DNA from: an uncultured Clostridia bacterium
GTDB taxonomy: Bacteria > Bacillota > Clostridia > TANB77 > CAG-508
Length of the DNA: 32,391 nt
Direction: 5' to 3'
NCBI GenBank assembly: GCA_944391155.1
Contig: CALXSO010000116.1
Coordinates: forward strand, 1-32,391
Position 1 is the stretch's first letter. Every line of letters starts with the position of its first letter. Below the pieces are notes generated by a model. The model was not told the DNA's origin. It did not search any database and saw only the letters and a program-made list of their open reading frames with translations. This document shows, piece after piece, positions 24,479-32,087 of this stretch. The position numbers and the translations under genes were made by a program.

Positions 24479-24664
24479 ATGGAATTAAAAAGAGTTCATC
24501 AAATTTTAGATAATAAAGAAAAAAGTGATATTTACTATAATGAACGCCCTGTATGGATACAAGAGGTTTCAAGTCATGTAGCCAAAGTAGGATTTATTGA
24601 TAATTTTGAAGAAAAAGATGTATATATAGAAGATTTATATGAAAAAAATTTATTCAACAACTAA
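24479..24664 (+). CDS. sspH: H-type small acid-soluble spore protein
   Basis: Small spore protein of the SspH family, normally made in the forespore and found in the spore core. The 61-residue sequence shows the family pattern: MELKRVHQILDNKE at the N terminus, then the conserved YNERPVWIQEV, AKVGFIDN, and an acidic VYIEDLYE end. I chose the ATG at 24479, nine bases after AAAGG. A TTG three codons earlier (24470) would sit directly on the ribosome binding site. It is a single gene on the plus strand, followed by paired hairpins at 24876-24928. It supports the view that the organism makes spores. Confidence 0.87.
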   Translation: MELKRVHQILDNKEKSDIYYNERPVWIQEVSSHVAKVGFIDNFEEKDVYIEDLYEKNLFNN

Positions 24665-24875
24665 CCTAATCTATAAATTTCTTTATAAAATGACATTATC
24701 ATTTACAAATATCACTAACATTAATTAAAAAATAAGTATTTAAATTATTCTATAAAATTATTTATCAAATTGAATAAGAAAATAGTAAAATCAACATAGA
24801 ATTTTTTATATTTTGCTTTTCTTATTCTATCCTTAAAAATTCGTATAGAAGCAAAATAAAAATAGATTCACTTTA

Positions 24876-24928
24876 GAAAATAAAATCTCAGAGATTTATT
24901 TTCACTTTAAGTCTGTGTAACTTAAAGT
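24876..24928. terminator. Two adjacent hairpins downstream of sspH
   Basis: GAAAATAAAATCT pairs with AGATTTATTTTC (24876-24903), and ACTTTAAG pairs perfectly with CTTAAAGT (24904-24928). Only a short T run follows, so a terminator is possible but weak. The stretch 24665-24875 before them shows nothing recognisable. Confidence 0.35.
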
Positions 24929-24953
24929 TTCATATTGTTTCCTATACAATAAT

Positions 24954-24995
24954 AAAAGAGATTATTTACCTATATAAGTAAATAATTCTCTTTTT
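24954..24995. terminator. Terminator at the end of the HD protein gene
   Basis: AAAAGAGATTATTTAC pairs with GTAAATAATTCTCTTTTT with one bulge. Both strands have A/T tails, so it can stop transcription in either direction. The stop codon of the minus-strand frame lies in the loop. Confidence 0.6.
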
Positions 24996-25443
24996 CTATT
25001 ATTTGAAAAATTTCTCTAATTTCATTTTTATCATTTATTGTTCTTAATAATTGTTTTTTATCTACTATAATTATATTATTTTCAAATTTTTTAAGCTCAA
25101 TCCTCCTTTTAGGATGTTTATCAAATGCATAAATTTCTCCATCATCATTTTGTATATATATCTCTTCTTCTGGTTTATTATTATACAATTGATTTTTTGA
25201 TGTATCATACAAGATTCCAAACTGTGATAAACTTTCAATACTCTTAAGATTTAATTTCTTCATAATTACTTCCAATTTATCATTCAATTCTTGAGATGAA
25301 ACACATTGTTGTATTACAAAGTTCTGCATTACCAATTTTTTTGAATAATCTGAATTATATGTATTAACATCTTTCAGAAATTTCATATCATCTTCTAATA
25401 TTTCAATATATCCATATTCATTAGTCTTTTCTCCTGAAGACAA
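24970..25443 (-). pseudogene. C-terminal part of the HD phosphohydrolase, out of frame with the N-terminal part
   Basis: The 157-codon frame begins near the end of the HD gene, overlaps it by 23 bases, and has only a TTG start without a ribosome binding site. Its product (EILEDDMKFLKDVNTYNSD..., then IEIDGEIYAFDKHPKRRIELKK-like sequence) is soluble and has no motif of its own. Removing one base near 25448 would join the upstream ...KALYSRI to LSSGEKTNEYGYIEI here and give one protein of about 520 residues. I treat the two frames as one broken gene. A true second gene translated by coupling is the alternative. Confidence 0.6.
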
Positions 25444-26533
25444 TAATCCGAGAATATAATGCTTTAGTCATTGTATTATTTGGTAAACAATAACTTGCTA
25501 ATTCTTTCAATCTTTCATTTTTTGTTTTGCTATATACTTCTAAAATTCCTTTTAAAAATTCTATATCATTAAACTTCATATATTCTTCTAAATCTATTTC
25601 TTCTGGTCTTTTATCTATATTACCTACCAAATAACTCTTTAATTTAAAGTCTTCACTATTTTTTAATAATTCAGTTGCAAATTCTTTAAAAATATGCTCA
25701 TATAATTTTTCATCAAATGAATAATATAGAAATTTATAATTATTATATCTACATTCTAAAAATTTTTCTATATGCCCCAACATATTTTCTGGAAATACAG
25801 GTACCAAATTATTTTTTTCTTTAATTTTTTTAATTTCAATACTATCAAATAGTTCAGTAACTATTGTTGACATATCTATGCTCTCTCTAACTGAAGCATA
25901 ATTATCTCTGGGTAAAAAATCAGCTCTATCTACGTCAAATTGACCTTCAAACAAACAATTTAATCCTAAAAAGTTCTTTCTTTCCACTTCATTCATTAAA
26001 TCTGTTAAATTAGGATATATTTTATCCAACGTAGTTTTTAATTCTTTATCTTCATTAATTATTCTCTTTCCTAATTCTTCATGGAATCCTTTTGGCCAAT
26101 TACAGACAATTTCCATAGTATGAGAAAAAGGTCCATGTCCAATATCATGCAACAAAGCTCTTATCAGTTCAGCTAATAAATATTTTTCATAATGATTTTT
26201 TTCTATTAAACATTTTATTTCTTCTTTTTTAGAAAGATTAACTAATAAATCTAAAGTTCTTTGATATGTTCCCTTACTATGGTCACCTCTTGTATGCATA
26301 AACTTACTACTTGAATAAAATTTTGTTCCCAATTGAAATATTCTATTTATTCTTTTAAATGCTTTCGTTTGTAATACTTTATCTATTTCAGAAGTATAAT
26401 AAACAATCCCCTGTTTCATATCTTCTTTGTTTTCAGCTGTCAAAATTGGGTCAAAATCTGTATACAAATACACTTCTGGCTTTTTAAATATTTTTTTAAA
26501 AAATTCTTCATAATCATTATAAGTTAATTTCAT
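25421..26533 (-). CDS. HD-domain phosphohydrolase (dGTPase/SAMHD1-like), probably frameshifted
   Basis: Metal-dependent phosphohydrolase of the HD superfamily, related to YwfO-type and dGTPase-like proteins. From the ATG at 26533 (GGAGAG upstream) 370 residues are read. They include the metal-ligand motif MHTRGDHSKG, the HD pair in RALLHDIGHGPFSHTME (His129-Asp130 by my count), and the downstream DVDRADFLPRDNYASV. Deoxynucleotide triphosphates are plausible substrates; the true one is unknown. The frame ends at VFRRKD, while the next frame seems to hold the natural continuation (24970-25443). It may be inactive, rescued by slippage, or affected by a base error. It lies downstream of glyS with a 200-base gap. 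Confidence 0.8.
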   Translation of the reverse strand: MKLTYNDYEEFFKKIFKKPEVYLYTDFDPILTAENKEDMKQGIVYYTSEIDKVLQTKAFKRINRIFQLGTKFYSSSKFMHTRGDHSKGTYQRTLDLLVNLSKKEEIKCLIEKNHYEKYLLAELIRALLHDIGHGPFSHTMEIVCNWPKGFHEELGKRIINEDKELKTTLDKIYPNLTDLMNEVERKNFLGLNCLFEGQFDVDRADFLPRDNYASVRESIDMSTIVTELFDSIEIKKIKEKNNLVPVFPENMLGHIEKFLECRYNNYKFLYYSFDEKLYEHIFKEFATELLKNSEDFKLKSYLVGNIDKRPEEIDLEEYMKFNDIEFLKGILEVYSKTKNERLKELASYCLPNNTMTKALYSRIIVFRRKD

Positions 26534-26688
26534 TTTTCTCTCCATAATAAAAGGTCTGAATTAAAGTATCTTTCTTTAAAAACTATATTAGTCTTTATTC
26601 TTTTTTTTATCAAAATTTTTATTAAGATAATTTTTAATACTTTACTATTCAAACCTTTATCTCTAGTTTCTCTTATTTCATTGTAATT

Positions 26689-26716
26689 GATGTAGCTTTG
26701 CTACCTTGTTATTACT
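26689..26716. repeat. Possible fragment of family B repeat
   Basis: GATGTAGCTTTGCTACCTTGTTATTAC resembles the last third of the 19015-19081 unit and holds a small GGTAGC/GCTACC-type hairpin. The rest of the unit is not recognisable. Confidence 0.35.
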
Positions 26717-26748
26717 ATTTATCTAAACAACTATTTATTAATATAAAT

Positions 26749-28131
26749 TTAAAATTCTATTTTATTTGAAATCCATTTTTCTAATTCATCAATATCTAAT
26801 CTTATTTGTTCCATTGTATCCCTATCACGAACAGTTACTGTATTATCTTCTAATGTATCAAAATCTATTGTTATACAATATGGTGTTCCTATTTCATCTT
26901 GTCTTCTATACCTCTTTCCAATACTTCCTGCCACATCATAATCACACATAAATTTCTTAGAAAGTCTAGTATATACTTCTTCAGCTTTATCTGATAATTT
27001 TTTTGATAATGGTAATACTGCCACTTTATAAGGTGATAAAGCTGGATGTAAATGTAATACTACTCTTGTATCTCCATCTGATAAATTTTCTTCCTCATAG
27101 CTATTACATAAAAATGCAAGTAGTACTCTATCTGCCCCTAATGAAGGTTCTATTACATATGGAATATATTTTTCATTTGTTTCTGGATCTAGATATGATA
27201 AATCCTGTTTAGAATGATTCATATGTTGTGATAAATCATAATCTGTTCTATCTGCAATTCCCCATAATTCTCCCCATCCAAATGGAAATTTAAATTCTAT
27301 ATCTGTTGTTGCTTTACTATAGAATACTAATTCTTCTGGTGAATGATCTCTTAGACGTATATTTTCTTTCTTCATACCTAAACTAATTAACCAATTTTCG
27401 CAATAATCTTTCCAATATTTATGCCATTCTAAATCAGTTCCTGGCTTACAGAAAAATTCTAATTCCATTTGTTCAAATTCACGTGTTCTAAATATAAAAT
27501 TTCCAGGTGTTATTTCATTTCTAAAAGCCTTTCCAATTTGAGCAATTCCCATTGGCATTTTCTTCCTTGATGTTCTTAATACATTTTTAAAATCCACAAA
27601 TATACCTTGTGCTGTTTCAGGTCTTAAATATATTTCTGCGGTCTTATCTTCTGTAACTCCTTGAAATGTTTTAAACATTAAATTAAATTTTCTAATATCT
27701 GTAAAATTTGTTTTCCCACAAGATGGACATGGTATTTTATTTTTTTCTATAAAATCCATCAATTCTTTATCACTCATACCATCTGCTATCATATCTCTGC
27801 CTTGATCATGTGCCCATTCCTCAATTAGTTTGTCTGCTCTATGTCTTGTTTTACATTCTTTACAATCTATTAATGGATCTGAAAATCCTCCAACATGACC
27901 TGATGCTACCCAAGTTTCAGGATTCATTAATATCGCTGCATCTAGTCCTACAATATTAGGCTGTTCTTGTATGAATTTTTTTCTCCAAGCTGTTTTAATA
28001 TTATTTTTTAACTCATTTCCTAAAGGTCCATAATCCCAAGTATTTGCTAAACCTCCATAAATTTCTGAACCAGGATATATATATCCTCTATTCTTGCATA
28101 AATTTACAATTGTTTCCATAGACTCTATCAT
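26749..28131 (-). CDS. glyS: Glycyl-tRNA synthetase (single-chain alpha2 type)
   Basis: Class II enzyme that charges tRNA-Gly. The 460-residue length and the start IVNLCKNRGYIYPGSEIYGG are typical of the one-subunit form rather than the glyQ/glyS pair. Zinc-type Cys pairs are at residues 90/93 and 135/138. Class II motif 2 is in FRNEITPGNFIFRTREFEQME, and motif 3 in PSLGADRVLLAFL. The anticodon-binding domain starts near PYKVAVLPLSKKL and ends with the usual EEIRLDIDELEKWI-like stretch. AAAAAGGAGG precedes the ATG. It sits downstream of a T-box leader and tRNA-Trp, all on the minus strand. Confidence 0.96.
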   Translation of the reverse strand: MIESMETIVNLCKNRGYIYPGSEIYGGLANTWDYGPLGNELKNNIKTAWRKKFIQEQPNIVGLDAAILMNPETWVASGHVGGFSDPLIDCKECKTRHRADKLIEEWAHDQGRDMIADGMSDKELMDFIEKNKIPCPSCGKTNFTDIRKFNLMFKTFQGVTEDKTAEIYLRPETAQGIFVDFKNVLRTSRKKMPMGIAQIGKAFRNEITPGNFIFRTREFEQMELEFFCKPGTDLEWHKYWKDYCENWLISLGMKKENIRLRDHSPEELVFYSKATTDIEFKFPFGWGELWGIADRTDYDLSQHMNHSKQDLSYLDPETNEKYIPYVIEPSLGADRVLLAFLCNSYEEENLSDGDTRVVLHLHPALSPYKVAVLPLSKKLSDKAEEVYTRLSKKFMCDYDVAGSIGKRYRRQDEIGTPYCITIDFDTLEDNTVTVRDRDTMEQIRLDIDELEKWISNKIEF

Positions 28132-28200
28132 AAAAATTCCTCCTTTTTAATGTTCTTTTATATTTTTAGAAGTTTTTATAACGCCAAACTTCTCTGAATA

Positions 28201-28412
28201 CAAAAAAACTTCCATACCTAGCTTATAGCTAGGGACGAAAGTTTATATTCCGCGTTTCCACCCTAATTCCTAAAACATATTTCATGTTATGTTTTAGACA
28301 CCTTAATTCATATATTACTCAGAAGCTCCCCATACTTTTTTATTACAAGTATTCCACCATCACTTGCTCTCTATTAATAAATTTACTAAGTATTTTTTCT
28401 TCTTCACTGTAA
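28201..28412 (-). promoter_or_regulatory. T-box riboswitch before glyS
   Basis: Minus-strand leader with the T-box AGGGTGGAAACGCG (28264-28251) and the terminator AACTTTCGTCCCTAGC...GCTAGG...AAGTTTTTTT (28202-28243). Stem I shows AGTA on its 5' side, TTTATTA/TAATAAA pairing, AGAGAG and a distal CAAGT/ACTTG hairpin. The 3' side of the specifier loop holds UGGGGA, which contains the Gly codons GGG and GGA (28331-28327), so the register cannot be fixed by eye. Charged versus uncharged tRNA-Gly is the expected signal. Confidence 0.88.
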
Positions 28413-28429
28413 TTTAATTATTTAATTTA

Positions 28430-28504
28430 TGGCAGGGGTAGAAGGACTCGAACCCTCACAGGCGGTTTTGGAGACCGATGTGCTACCATTAACACTATAC
28501 CCCT
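28430..28504 (-). tRNA. trnW: tRNA-Trp (CCA anticodon)
   Basis: Reading the minus strand from 28504: acceptor AGGGGTA pairs with TACCCCT. The D stem GTGT/GCAC follows, then the anticodon loop CTCCAAA (anticodon CCA), the T stem GAGGG/CCTTC with loop TTCGAGT, discriminator G and an encoded CCA end. One pair at the top of the anticodon stem (T-C) is mismatched. It is very like the Bacillus tRNA-Trp I remember. Its 3' end is about 20 bases before the glyS T-box stem I. Confidence 0.93.
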
Positions 28505-28528
28505 AAATTGCTTTTTCAAACACTTATT

Positions 28529-28557
28529 ATCTTAGCATACTTTAGTTATTTTGGCAA
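28529..28557 (-). promoter_or_regulatory. Promoter of tRNA-Trp
   Basis: Minus strand TTGCCA (28557-28552), 17-base spacer, TAAGAT (28534-28529) with an extended -10 TG, about 25 bases before the tRNA. No separate promoter is visible between the tRNA and the T-box leader, so it may also drive glyS. Confidence 0.6.
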
Positions 28558-28701
28558 GTATTTTTTTAGAATTTTTAGTCTTCTTTTTTTGCAAAATTTT
28601 CATTGCCAATTTTTTTTGGTTATTTCCAGTAACTCTTGTACTTGTCTCCTGTTATGTTATTTTTTTAACAGTATTCATTTGTATCAAAACTCGTATAATA
28701 G
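28558..28701. other. T-rich spacer without recognised feature
   Basis: Space between the tRNA-Trp promoter and the terminator of the next gene. It has long T runs on the plus strand and no supported gene; short open frames here lack ribosome binding sites. Confidence 0.4.
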
Positions 28702-28730
28702 CAAAACCCCCAATCCATACTTTTGGGGGT
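28702..28730 (-). terminator. Rho-independent terminator of the 28745 gene
   Basis: CCCCCAA / TTGGGGG stem with a 9-base loop and a TTTT tail on the minus strand, just after the stop. A second perfect palindrome, TATCTCCTA-TT-TAGGAGATA (28735-28754), spans the stop codon itself. Confidence 0.8.
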
Positions 28731-28744
28731 ATCTTATCTCCTAT

Positions 28745-29182
28745 TTAGGAGATAGCTTTTTGGAAGATTTTTTGCCGCGTTTTCTTTCTAATAGTTAAAT
28801 TCTTTTTATCTATTAGATACTCTATATTATCAGGCAGTGATTCTTTTACATCAACTTCTGGGAGTAAATCCTTGTAGAAAGTTGATGAATTAGTAATCCG
28901 GATTATCTCCTTACTTCTAAAAAATAATTTTTCTCTCTTAAAAAATCGCTTATTTTTTTCAGGTTCTCGCATTACATTCATTATTTTTTTAAAAACTTTT
29001 TTCTTCAGCTTTTTAGGTTCAGACTCAATTCTGAGCTCCCACTCGTAAAATTCATATAAGTCATCCACTGCTTTTGATTGCCAAAACTCTAAATAGTCCT
29101 GATATTTCCGGCATACAATTGTTGCAAAATTTTGTGCCACTTCTTCTAAAGTGGTACCTGAAAAAATTACTTCTTCACTCAT
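28745..29182 (-). CDS. Protein of unknown function with atypical base composition
   Basis: Unrecognised 145-residue, basic, soluble protein starting MSEEVIFSGTTLEEVAQNFATIV. It has a helical middle (DYLEFWQSKAVDDLYEFYEWELRIESEP) followed by a Lys/Arg-rich region (KKLKKKVFKKIMNVMREPEKNKRFFKRE) and a basic C terminus. I chose the ATG at 29182, six bases after AGGAGG; two earlier in-frame ATGs fit worse. The gene is visibly richer in G and C than its neighbours and has a GC-strong terminator, hinting at foreign origin. It lies next to tRNA-Trp but on its 5' side. The nucleic-acid-binding look is only an impression from charge. Confidence 0.65.
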   Translation of the reverse strand: MSEEVIFSGTTLEEVAQNFATIVCRKYQDYLEFWQSKAVDDLYEFYEWELRIESEPKKLKKKVFKKIMNVMREPEKNKRFFKREKLFFRSKEIIRITNSSTFYKDLLPEVDVKESLPDNIEYLIDKKNLTIRKKTRQKIFQKAIS

Positions 29183-29251
29183 GCTCATCCTCCTATCTAA
29201 ATGTATGTTTTCTTGTAGCCTGAAATAATTTATCATATTTACATAACATTG

Positions 29252-29815
29252 TCAAATAATCTCTTGTTTAAGCTTTTTATTAAGTTTACTATATATTGGT
29301 TTCATTTTTAATTCATTAGTAATTTCTATTGCTTTGTCAATATCAATCCATTCTACAGCACTATTTTCATCTTCTTTTACTTTCAAAGTTTCATTTTCAT
29401 TAGCTTGTAATAAAAAACAACAATCCAAATGCAAATGAGATGGTATAAATTTTTCTCTTTTTATATGACTATCTACAGTAAGTATTTGAATTCCAAATAT
29501 TCCATTACTTATTACTTTTAAATTTTTCAATCCAGTCTCTTCTTGTGCTTCTTTCAAAGCTACATGCAACAAATTACTATCTCCATCTGCATGCCCACCA
29601 GTCCAAGCCCATGACTTATAAATATTATGATAAATCATTAATACTTTTGATTTTTCTTTATTTACAATCCAGTTTGATGCAGTAAAATGACACATTTTAT
29701 TTTCTCTTGTTAATACATCACTGAAAGTATTCATATATTCTATCATCATTTCTTTGTCGTTTTTTTCCTGTTCATTGTATGGTACATAATTTTCAATTTG
29801 TTCTTTTAAATTCAT
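29252..29815 (-). CDS. Nudix family hydrolase
   Basis: Hydrolase of nucleoside diphosphates linked to another group; the substrate is unknown. It is 187 residues from the ATG at 29815, with AAGGAG ten bases upstream; the longer open frame to 29857 has no better signal. The Nudix box reads GGHADGDSNLLHVALKEAQEETGL. The consensus first Glu is Ser and the Arg of REUXEEXGU is Lys, while the three last Glu are kept, so activity is plausible. HFTASNWIVNKEKSKVLMIYH starts the fold. The layout matches cytoplasmic Nudix proteins annotated in Clostridia next to acetyltransferase or kinase genes. The following 29858-30105 is a spacer without clear signals. Confidence 0.86.
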   Translation of the reverse strand: MNLKEQIENYVPYNEQEKNDKEMMIEYMNTFSDVLTRENKMCHFTASNWIVNKEKSKVLMIYHNIYKSWAWTGGHADGDSNLLHVALKEAQEETGLKNLKVISNGIFGIQILTVDSHIKREKFIPSHLHLDCCFLLQANENETLKVKEDENSAVEWIDIDKAIEITNELKMKPIYSKLNKKLKQEII

Positions 29816-30105
29816 TTCATTTCTCCTTATCTTATATACAACCAACTCTATAAGCATAAAAACATTATTTTAGTTTATGAGTATTTACTAGTTTATAAAT
29901 TTAGTTAAGTTCATATGTTCTTTGTATTATTGGCTATATTACAAATTTTCTTTGCTACTGTTTAATAAATTATTTCGTAATGTATCTCTTGTTTTATGCT
30001 TTTAAAAAAATTAATCCACCCCTGTTATAGCTACACTATATTATAAAATTACATTTTCTCAATCTAATTAACCATATATATATTGAAAGATTTTAATTAC
30101 TACCA

Positions 30106-30744
30106 TTATGATAAACTTTTTAGTATATTCTCAATAATCTCATCAAAATCAACTTTCGAAAAATCTGTTGTATCAACGAGTATTTCATTATTATTTATTT
30201 TAAACTCTTTTGATTTCATAGCTGCTTGTTCAAAATTTTTAAAGTCATCAAATACTCCATTTGATACTAGTCCCATATGTCTTTCACTTGAATATTCCCT
30301 TTCTAAAAATCTTTTATGTAATATCTGTAAATCTCCTTCAAATCTAATTGTAATACTTTTATAATTATATTTATTTAATAGTTCCTTTATAATAGAAACA
30401 GATTCTTTTGCAAAATTACTTTCAACTATTACTGATTTTCCTACTTTTAGCTGTTCTTCTATTATATAATAAAAAATAGAATAACTACTTGCTCCTAGTT
30501 TTCTCTTTGCTTCATAAGCTAAATTATCACAACTAAAAGAATCATATAAAATTTTTTTAATTTCATCTTTACTAAAAAAAGGTATTTCTAATAGCTTTGA
30601 AATTTTTTTGCCATAACTAGTCTTTCCGGCAGCCAATTCTCCCGTTACAATTATAATGCTTTTTGAATTTTTGCATTTTGTTAATTCAATATTTAAATCT
30701 CTTCTGTATTCAGAATTATTTTTATCTTTTAGAATTTCATTCAT
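30106..30744 (-). CDS. P-loop NTPase, nucleoside/zeta-toxin-like kinase
   Basis: Small ATP-binding protein of about 212 residues with Walker A VTGELAAGKTSYGKKIS near residue 37, a kinase-like DEIKKILYDSF segment, VGKSVIVESNFAKE (a Walker B-like strand), and a lid with HKRFLEREYSSERHMG. The fold fits AAA-type small kinases such as phosphotransferases of nucleosides, antibiotics or UDP-sugars (zeta-toxin). I cannot choose among them, and there is no antitoxin gene beside it. The ATG at 30744 follows AGAGGT by six bases; a start five codons earlier would overlap that site. Confidence 0.78.
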   Translation of the reverse strand: MNEILKDKNNSEYRRDLNIELTKCKNSKSIIIVTGELAAGKTSYGKKISKLLEIPFFSKDEIKKILYDSFSCDNLAYEAKRKLGASSYSIFYYIIEEQLKVGKSVIVESNFAKESVSIIKELLNKYNYKSITIRFEGDLQILHKRFLEREYSSERHMGLVSNGVFDDFKNFEQAAMKSKEFKINNNEILVDTTDFSKVDFDEIIENILKSLS

Positions 30745-30874
30745 TTTTATACCTCTCATCTTTATATCTATTTTATATACATATTTTAAACCTTTTTTAG
30801 TCTTTTACATATATTTTTTGACTAATTTTTTCAAGCCTTTACTAGTTCAAATTTCCTAAAAGCTAAATATTTCT

Positions 30875-30964
30875 TTATGCAAATTTTATCAATTTTATAT
30901 TTTCTTTTTTAGCTCCTACTACAATAACTTCATCCATATCAACCATAATAGATTTTTTATACAT
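30875..30964 (-). pseudogene. Remnant of a HAD-type phosphatase (5'-nucleotidase-like) gene
   Basis: A 29-codon frame with a perfect ribosome binding site (GGAGG eight bases before ATG). It begins MYKKSIMVDMDEVI, which looks like the first strand and Asp motif of HAD phosphatases (DMDEV), then ends after VGAKKENIKLIKFA. A functional HAD protein would need some 150 more residues. It is most simply a gene start whose body has been deleted; a real small peptide gene is not excluded. Confidence 0.45.
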
Positions 30965-30983
30965 TTTTATTTTCCTCCACTTT

Positions 30984-31394
30984 TCACATTTTATGTTTTT
31001 CTTCATAATTCCAAATACTTAAATGTCCTTTTGCTTTTATTGGATTATCTAATACTTGAATATTTTCTAAGATCCAAGCATATCTACCTTCTTTATATTC
31101 ACCACAAATATATTCTTGATAATTATTTCTTTTCATATTTTCTATATATTCTTTAGTCATATAAATACAATCTACTAAATTACATTTACAGATAATATTT
31201 CCAAAGTTTAATGAATTATCTTTTATTAAATTCATAAGTTCTTTATTATTTTTCCATTCTTTTGGTATATGAGTGCTACTTGCATGTATATATAGTTCGC
31301 CTCTATATGATGTTTTCCAACTTCTTGTTTCTACTTTCTTTCTCTCTTCTTTAATTAATGTAGCATATGGTTCTGTTAAACTTAATACTTTCAT
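30984..31394 (-). CDS. ASCH domain protein
   Basis: Predicted RNA-binding-like small protein of 136 residues. The ASCH signature is clear: MKVLSLTEPYATLIKEERKKVETRSWKT, then YRGELYIHASS, NIICKCNLVDC and YAWILENIQVLDNPIKAKGHLSIWNY. ASCH domains have a PUA-like fold; some act as nucleases or as N4-acetylcytidine amidohydrolases. TTGGAGG lies six bases before the ATG. The gene is intact, unlike several on either side of it. Confidence 0.87.
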   Translation of the reverse strand: MKVLSLTEPYATLIKEERKKVETRSWKTSYRGELYIHASSTHIPKEWKNNKELMNLIKDNSLNFGNIICKCNLVDCIYMTKEYIENMKRNNYQEYICGEYKEGRYAWILENIQVLDNPIKAKGHLSIWNYEEKHKM

Positions 31395-31436
31395 TGTTCC
31401 TCCAATTTTTATTTCAATTTTTCTTTTAATTTGCCT

Positions 31437-31802
31437 CTAACTATTTTTTATTTCTCTATCTATCCATGCCATTATTATATTTACAATATAATCTTTTTGT
31501 TCTTCATTCAGTTTTATTCCTTTTTGTATTTTATGCCATTTGTATAAGCAACCTCTACAACAAGTCGCAGTAGCATGTTGTGCTATAAATACAGGATGTC
31601 CTCTCATTGGTGTTTGTTTTCCGTCATTTGATATATTTTCTGGTGCTAATCTTTTATTTATAAAGTCATATGCATGTTCTCTAATTTTGTCCATTCCTTT
31701 TTCTTTTATATAATCTTTGTCTTTCTGGTTTAAATGAAATTTTCTTCTAAAACTTGATTTTGATAAACTATTCAGCATATTTTCTATTCTCATATTTTGC
31801 AT
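31437..31802 (-). CDS. DUF4186 family protein
   Basis: Intact 121-residue protein with the DUF4186 pattern: FRRKFHLNQKDKDYIKEKGMDKIREHAYDFINKRLAPE, then NDGKQTPMRGHPVFIAQHATATCCRGCLYKWHKI. The Cys-Cys-Arg-Gly-Cys and His residues suggest metal binding; I know no function for the family. The ATG at 31802 follows AGGTG by six bases; a GTG three codons upstream would lie in that site. The stop of the upstream fragment (31809-31811, TGA) sits inside this ribosome binding site, a sign of former tight packing. Confidence 0.85.
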   Translation of the reverse strand: MQNMRIENMLNSLSKSSFRRKFHLNQKDKDYIKEKGMDKIREHAYDFINKRLAPENISNDGKQTPMRGHPVFIAQHATATCCRGCLYKWHKIQKGIKLNEEQKDYIVNIIMAWIDREIKNS

Positions 31803-31808
31803 TTTAAT

Positions 31809-31903
31809 CACCTGTTTTTCTTCTCAAACGTCATATTTTTTAATTTTTCAATATATTCTTTTATATTAACATCATTTATATCTTCAGGCTTCAACTCACT
31901 ATA
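31809..31903 (-). pseudogene. Possible C-terminal remnant, frame-shifted after the radical SAM fragment
   Basis: In a frame other than the radical SAM fragment, the bases to the TGA at 31811-31809 read ELKPEDINDVNIKEYIEKLKNM, then TFEKKNR. It looks like the end of a normal protein, with the stop placed as in tightly packed genes, but has no start of its own. It may be the C terminus of the radical SAM protein after an internal deletion. Confidence 0.4.
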
Positions 31904-32079
31904 TCAATGAAAGTTCCCCATTCCTCTTTATGACCAGTAAATCTTTTCATAAAACTTGCATAGCAGTATTTACAACCATGTGGGCAACCAACATAAGGAT
32001 TTATGACATAGTCACTAGCTGGTAAATTAGATTTAGTTAAATAGTCTTTAACTTGTATTTCTTTTTCTATAATATTCAT
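31891..32079 (-). pseudogene. Truncated SPL-family radical SAM protein
   Basis: The frame from the ATG at 32079 (AGGTG five bases upstream) encodes only 62 residues: MNIIEKEIQVKDYLTKSNLP, then SDYVINPYVGCPHGCKYCYASFMKRFTGHKEEWGTFIDIV and stop. The CxxxCxxC motif (CPHGCKYC) that holds the iron-sulphur cluster of radical SAM enzymes and the surrounding residues match the spore photoproduct lyase-like family, whose members are about 290 residues. The protein is cut after the first quarter, so it cannot be functional. Confidence 0.8.
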
Positions 32080-32087
32080 TTTTGCAC

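Noticed and set aside
26632..26660. TTACTATTC near 26642 as another family A end
   Set aside because: Only nine bases match, and none of the core arms or right end follows.
28430..28504. Integration (att) site at tRNA-Trp
   Set aside because: No integrase is nearby and no repeat of the tRNA 3' end was found; the foreign-looking gene lies on the 5' side of the tRNA.
28508..28798. Plus-strand frames between tRNA-Trp and the 28745 gene
   Set aside because: T-run-derived hydrophobic sequence without ribosome binding sites; they cross a terminator hairpin.
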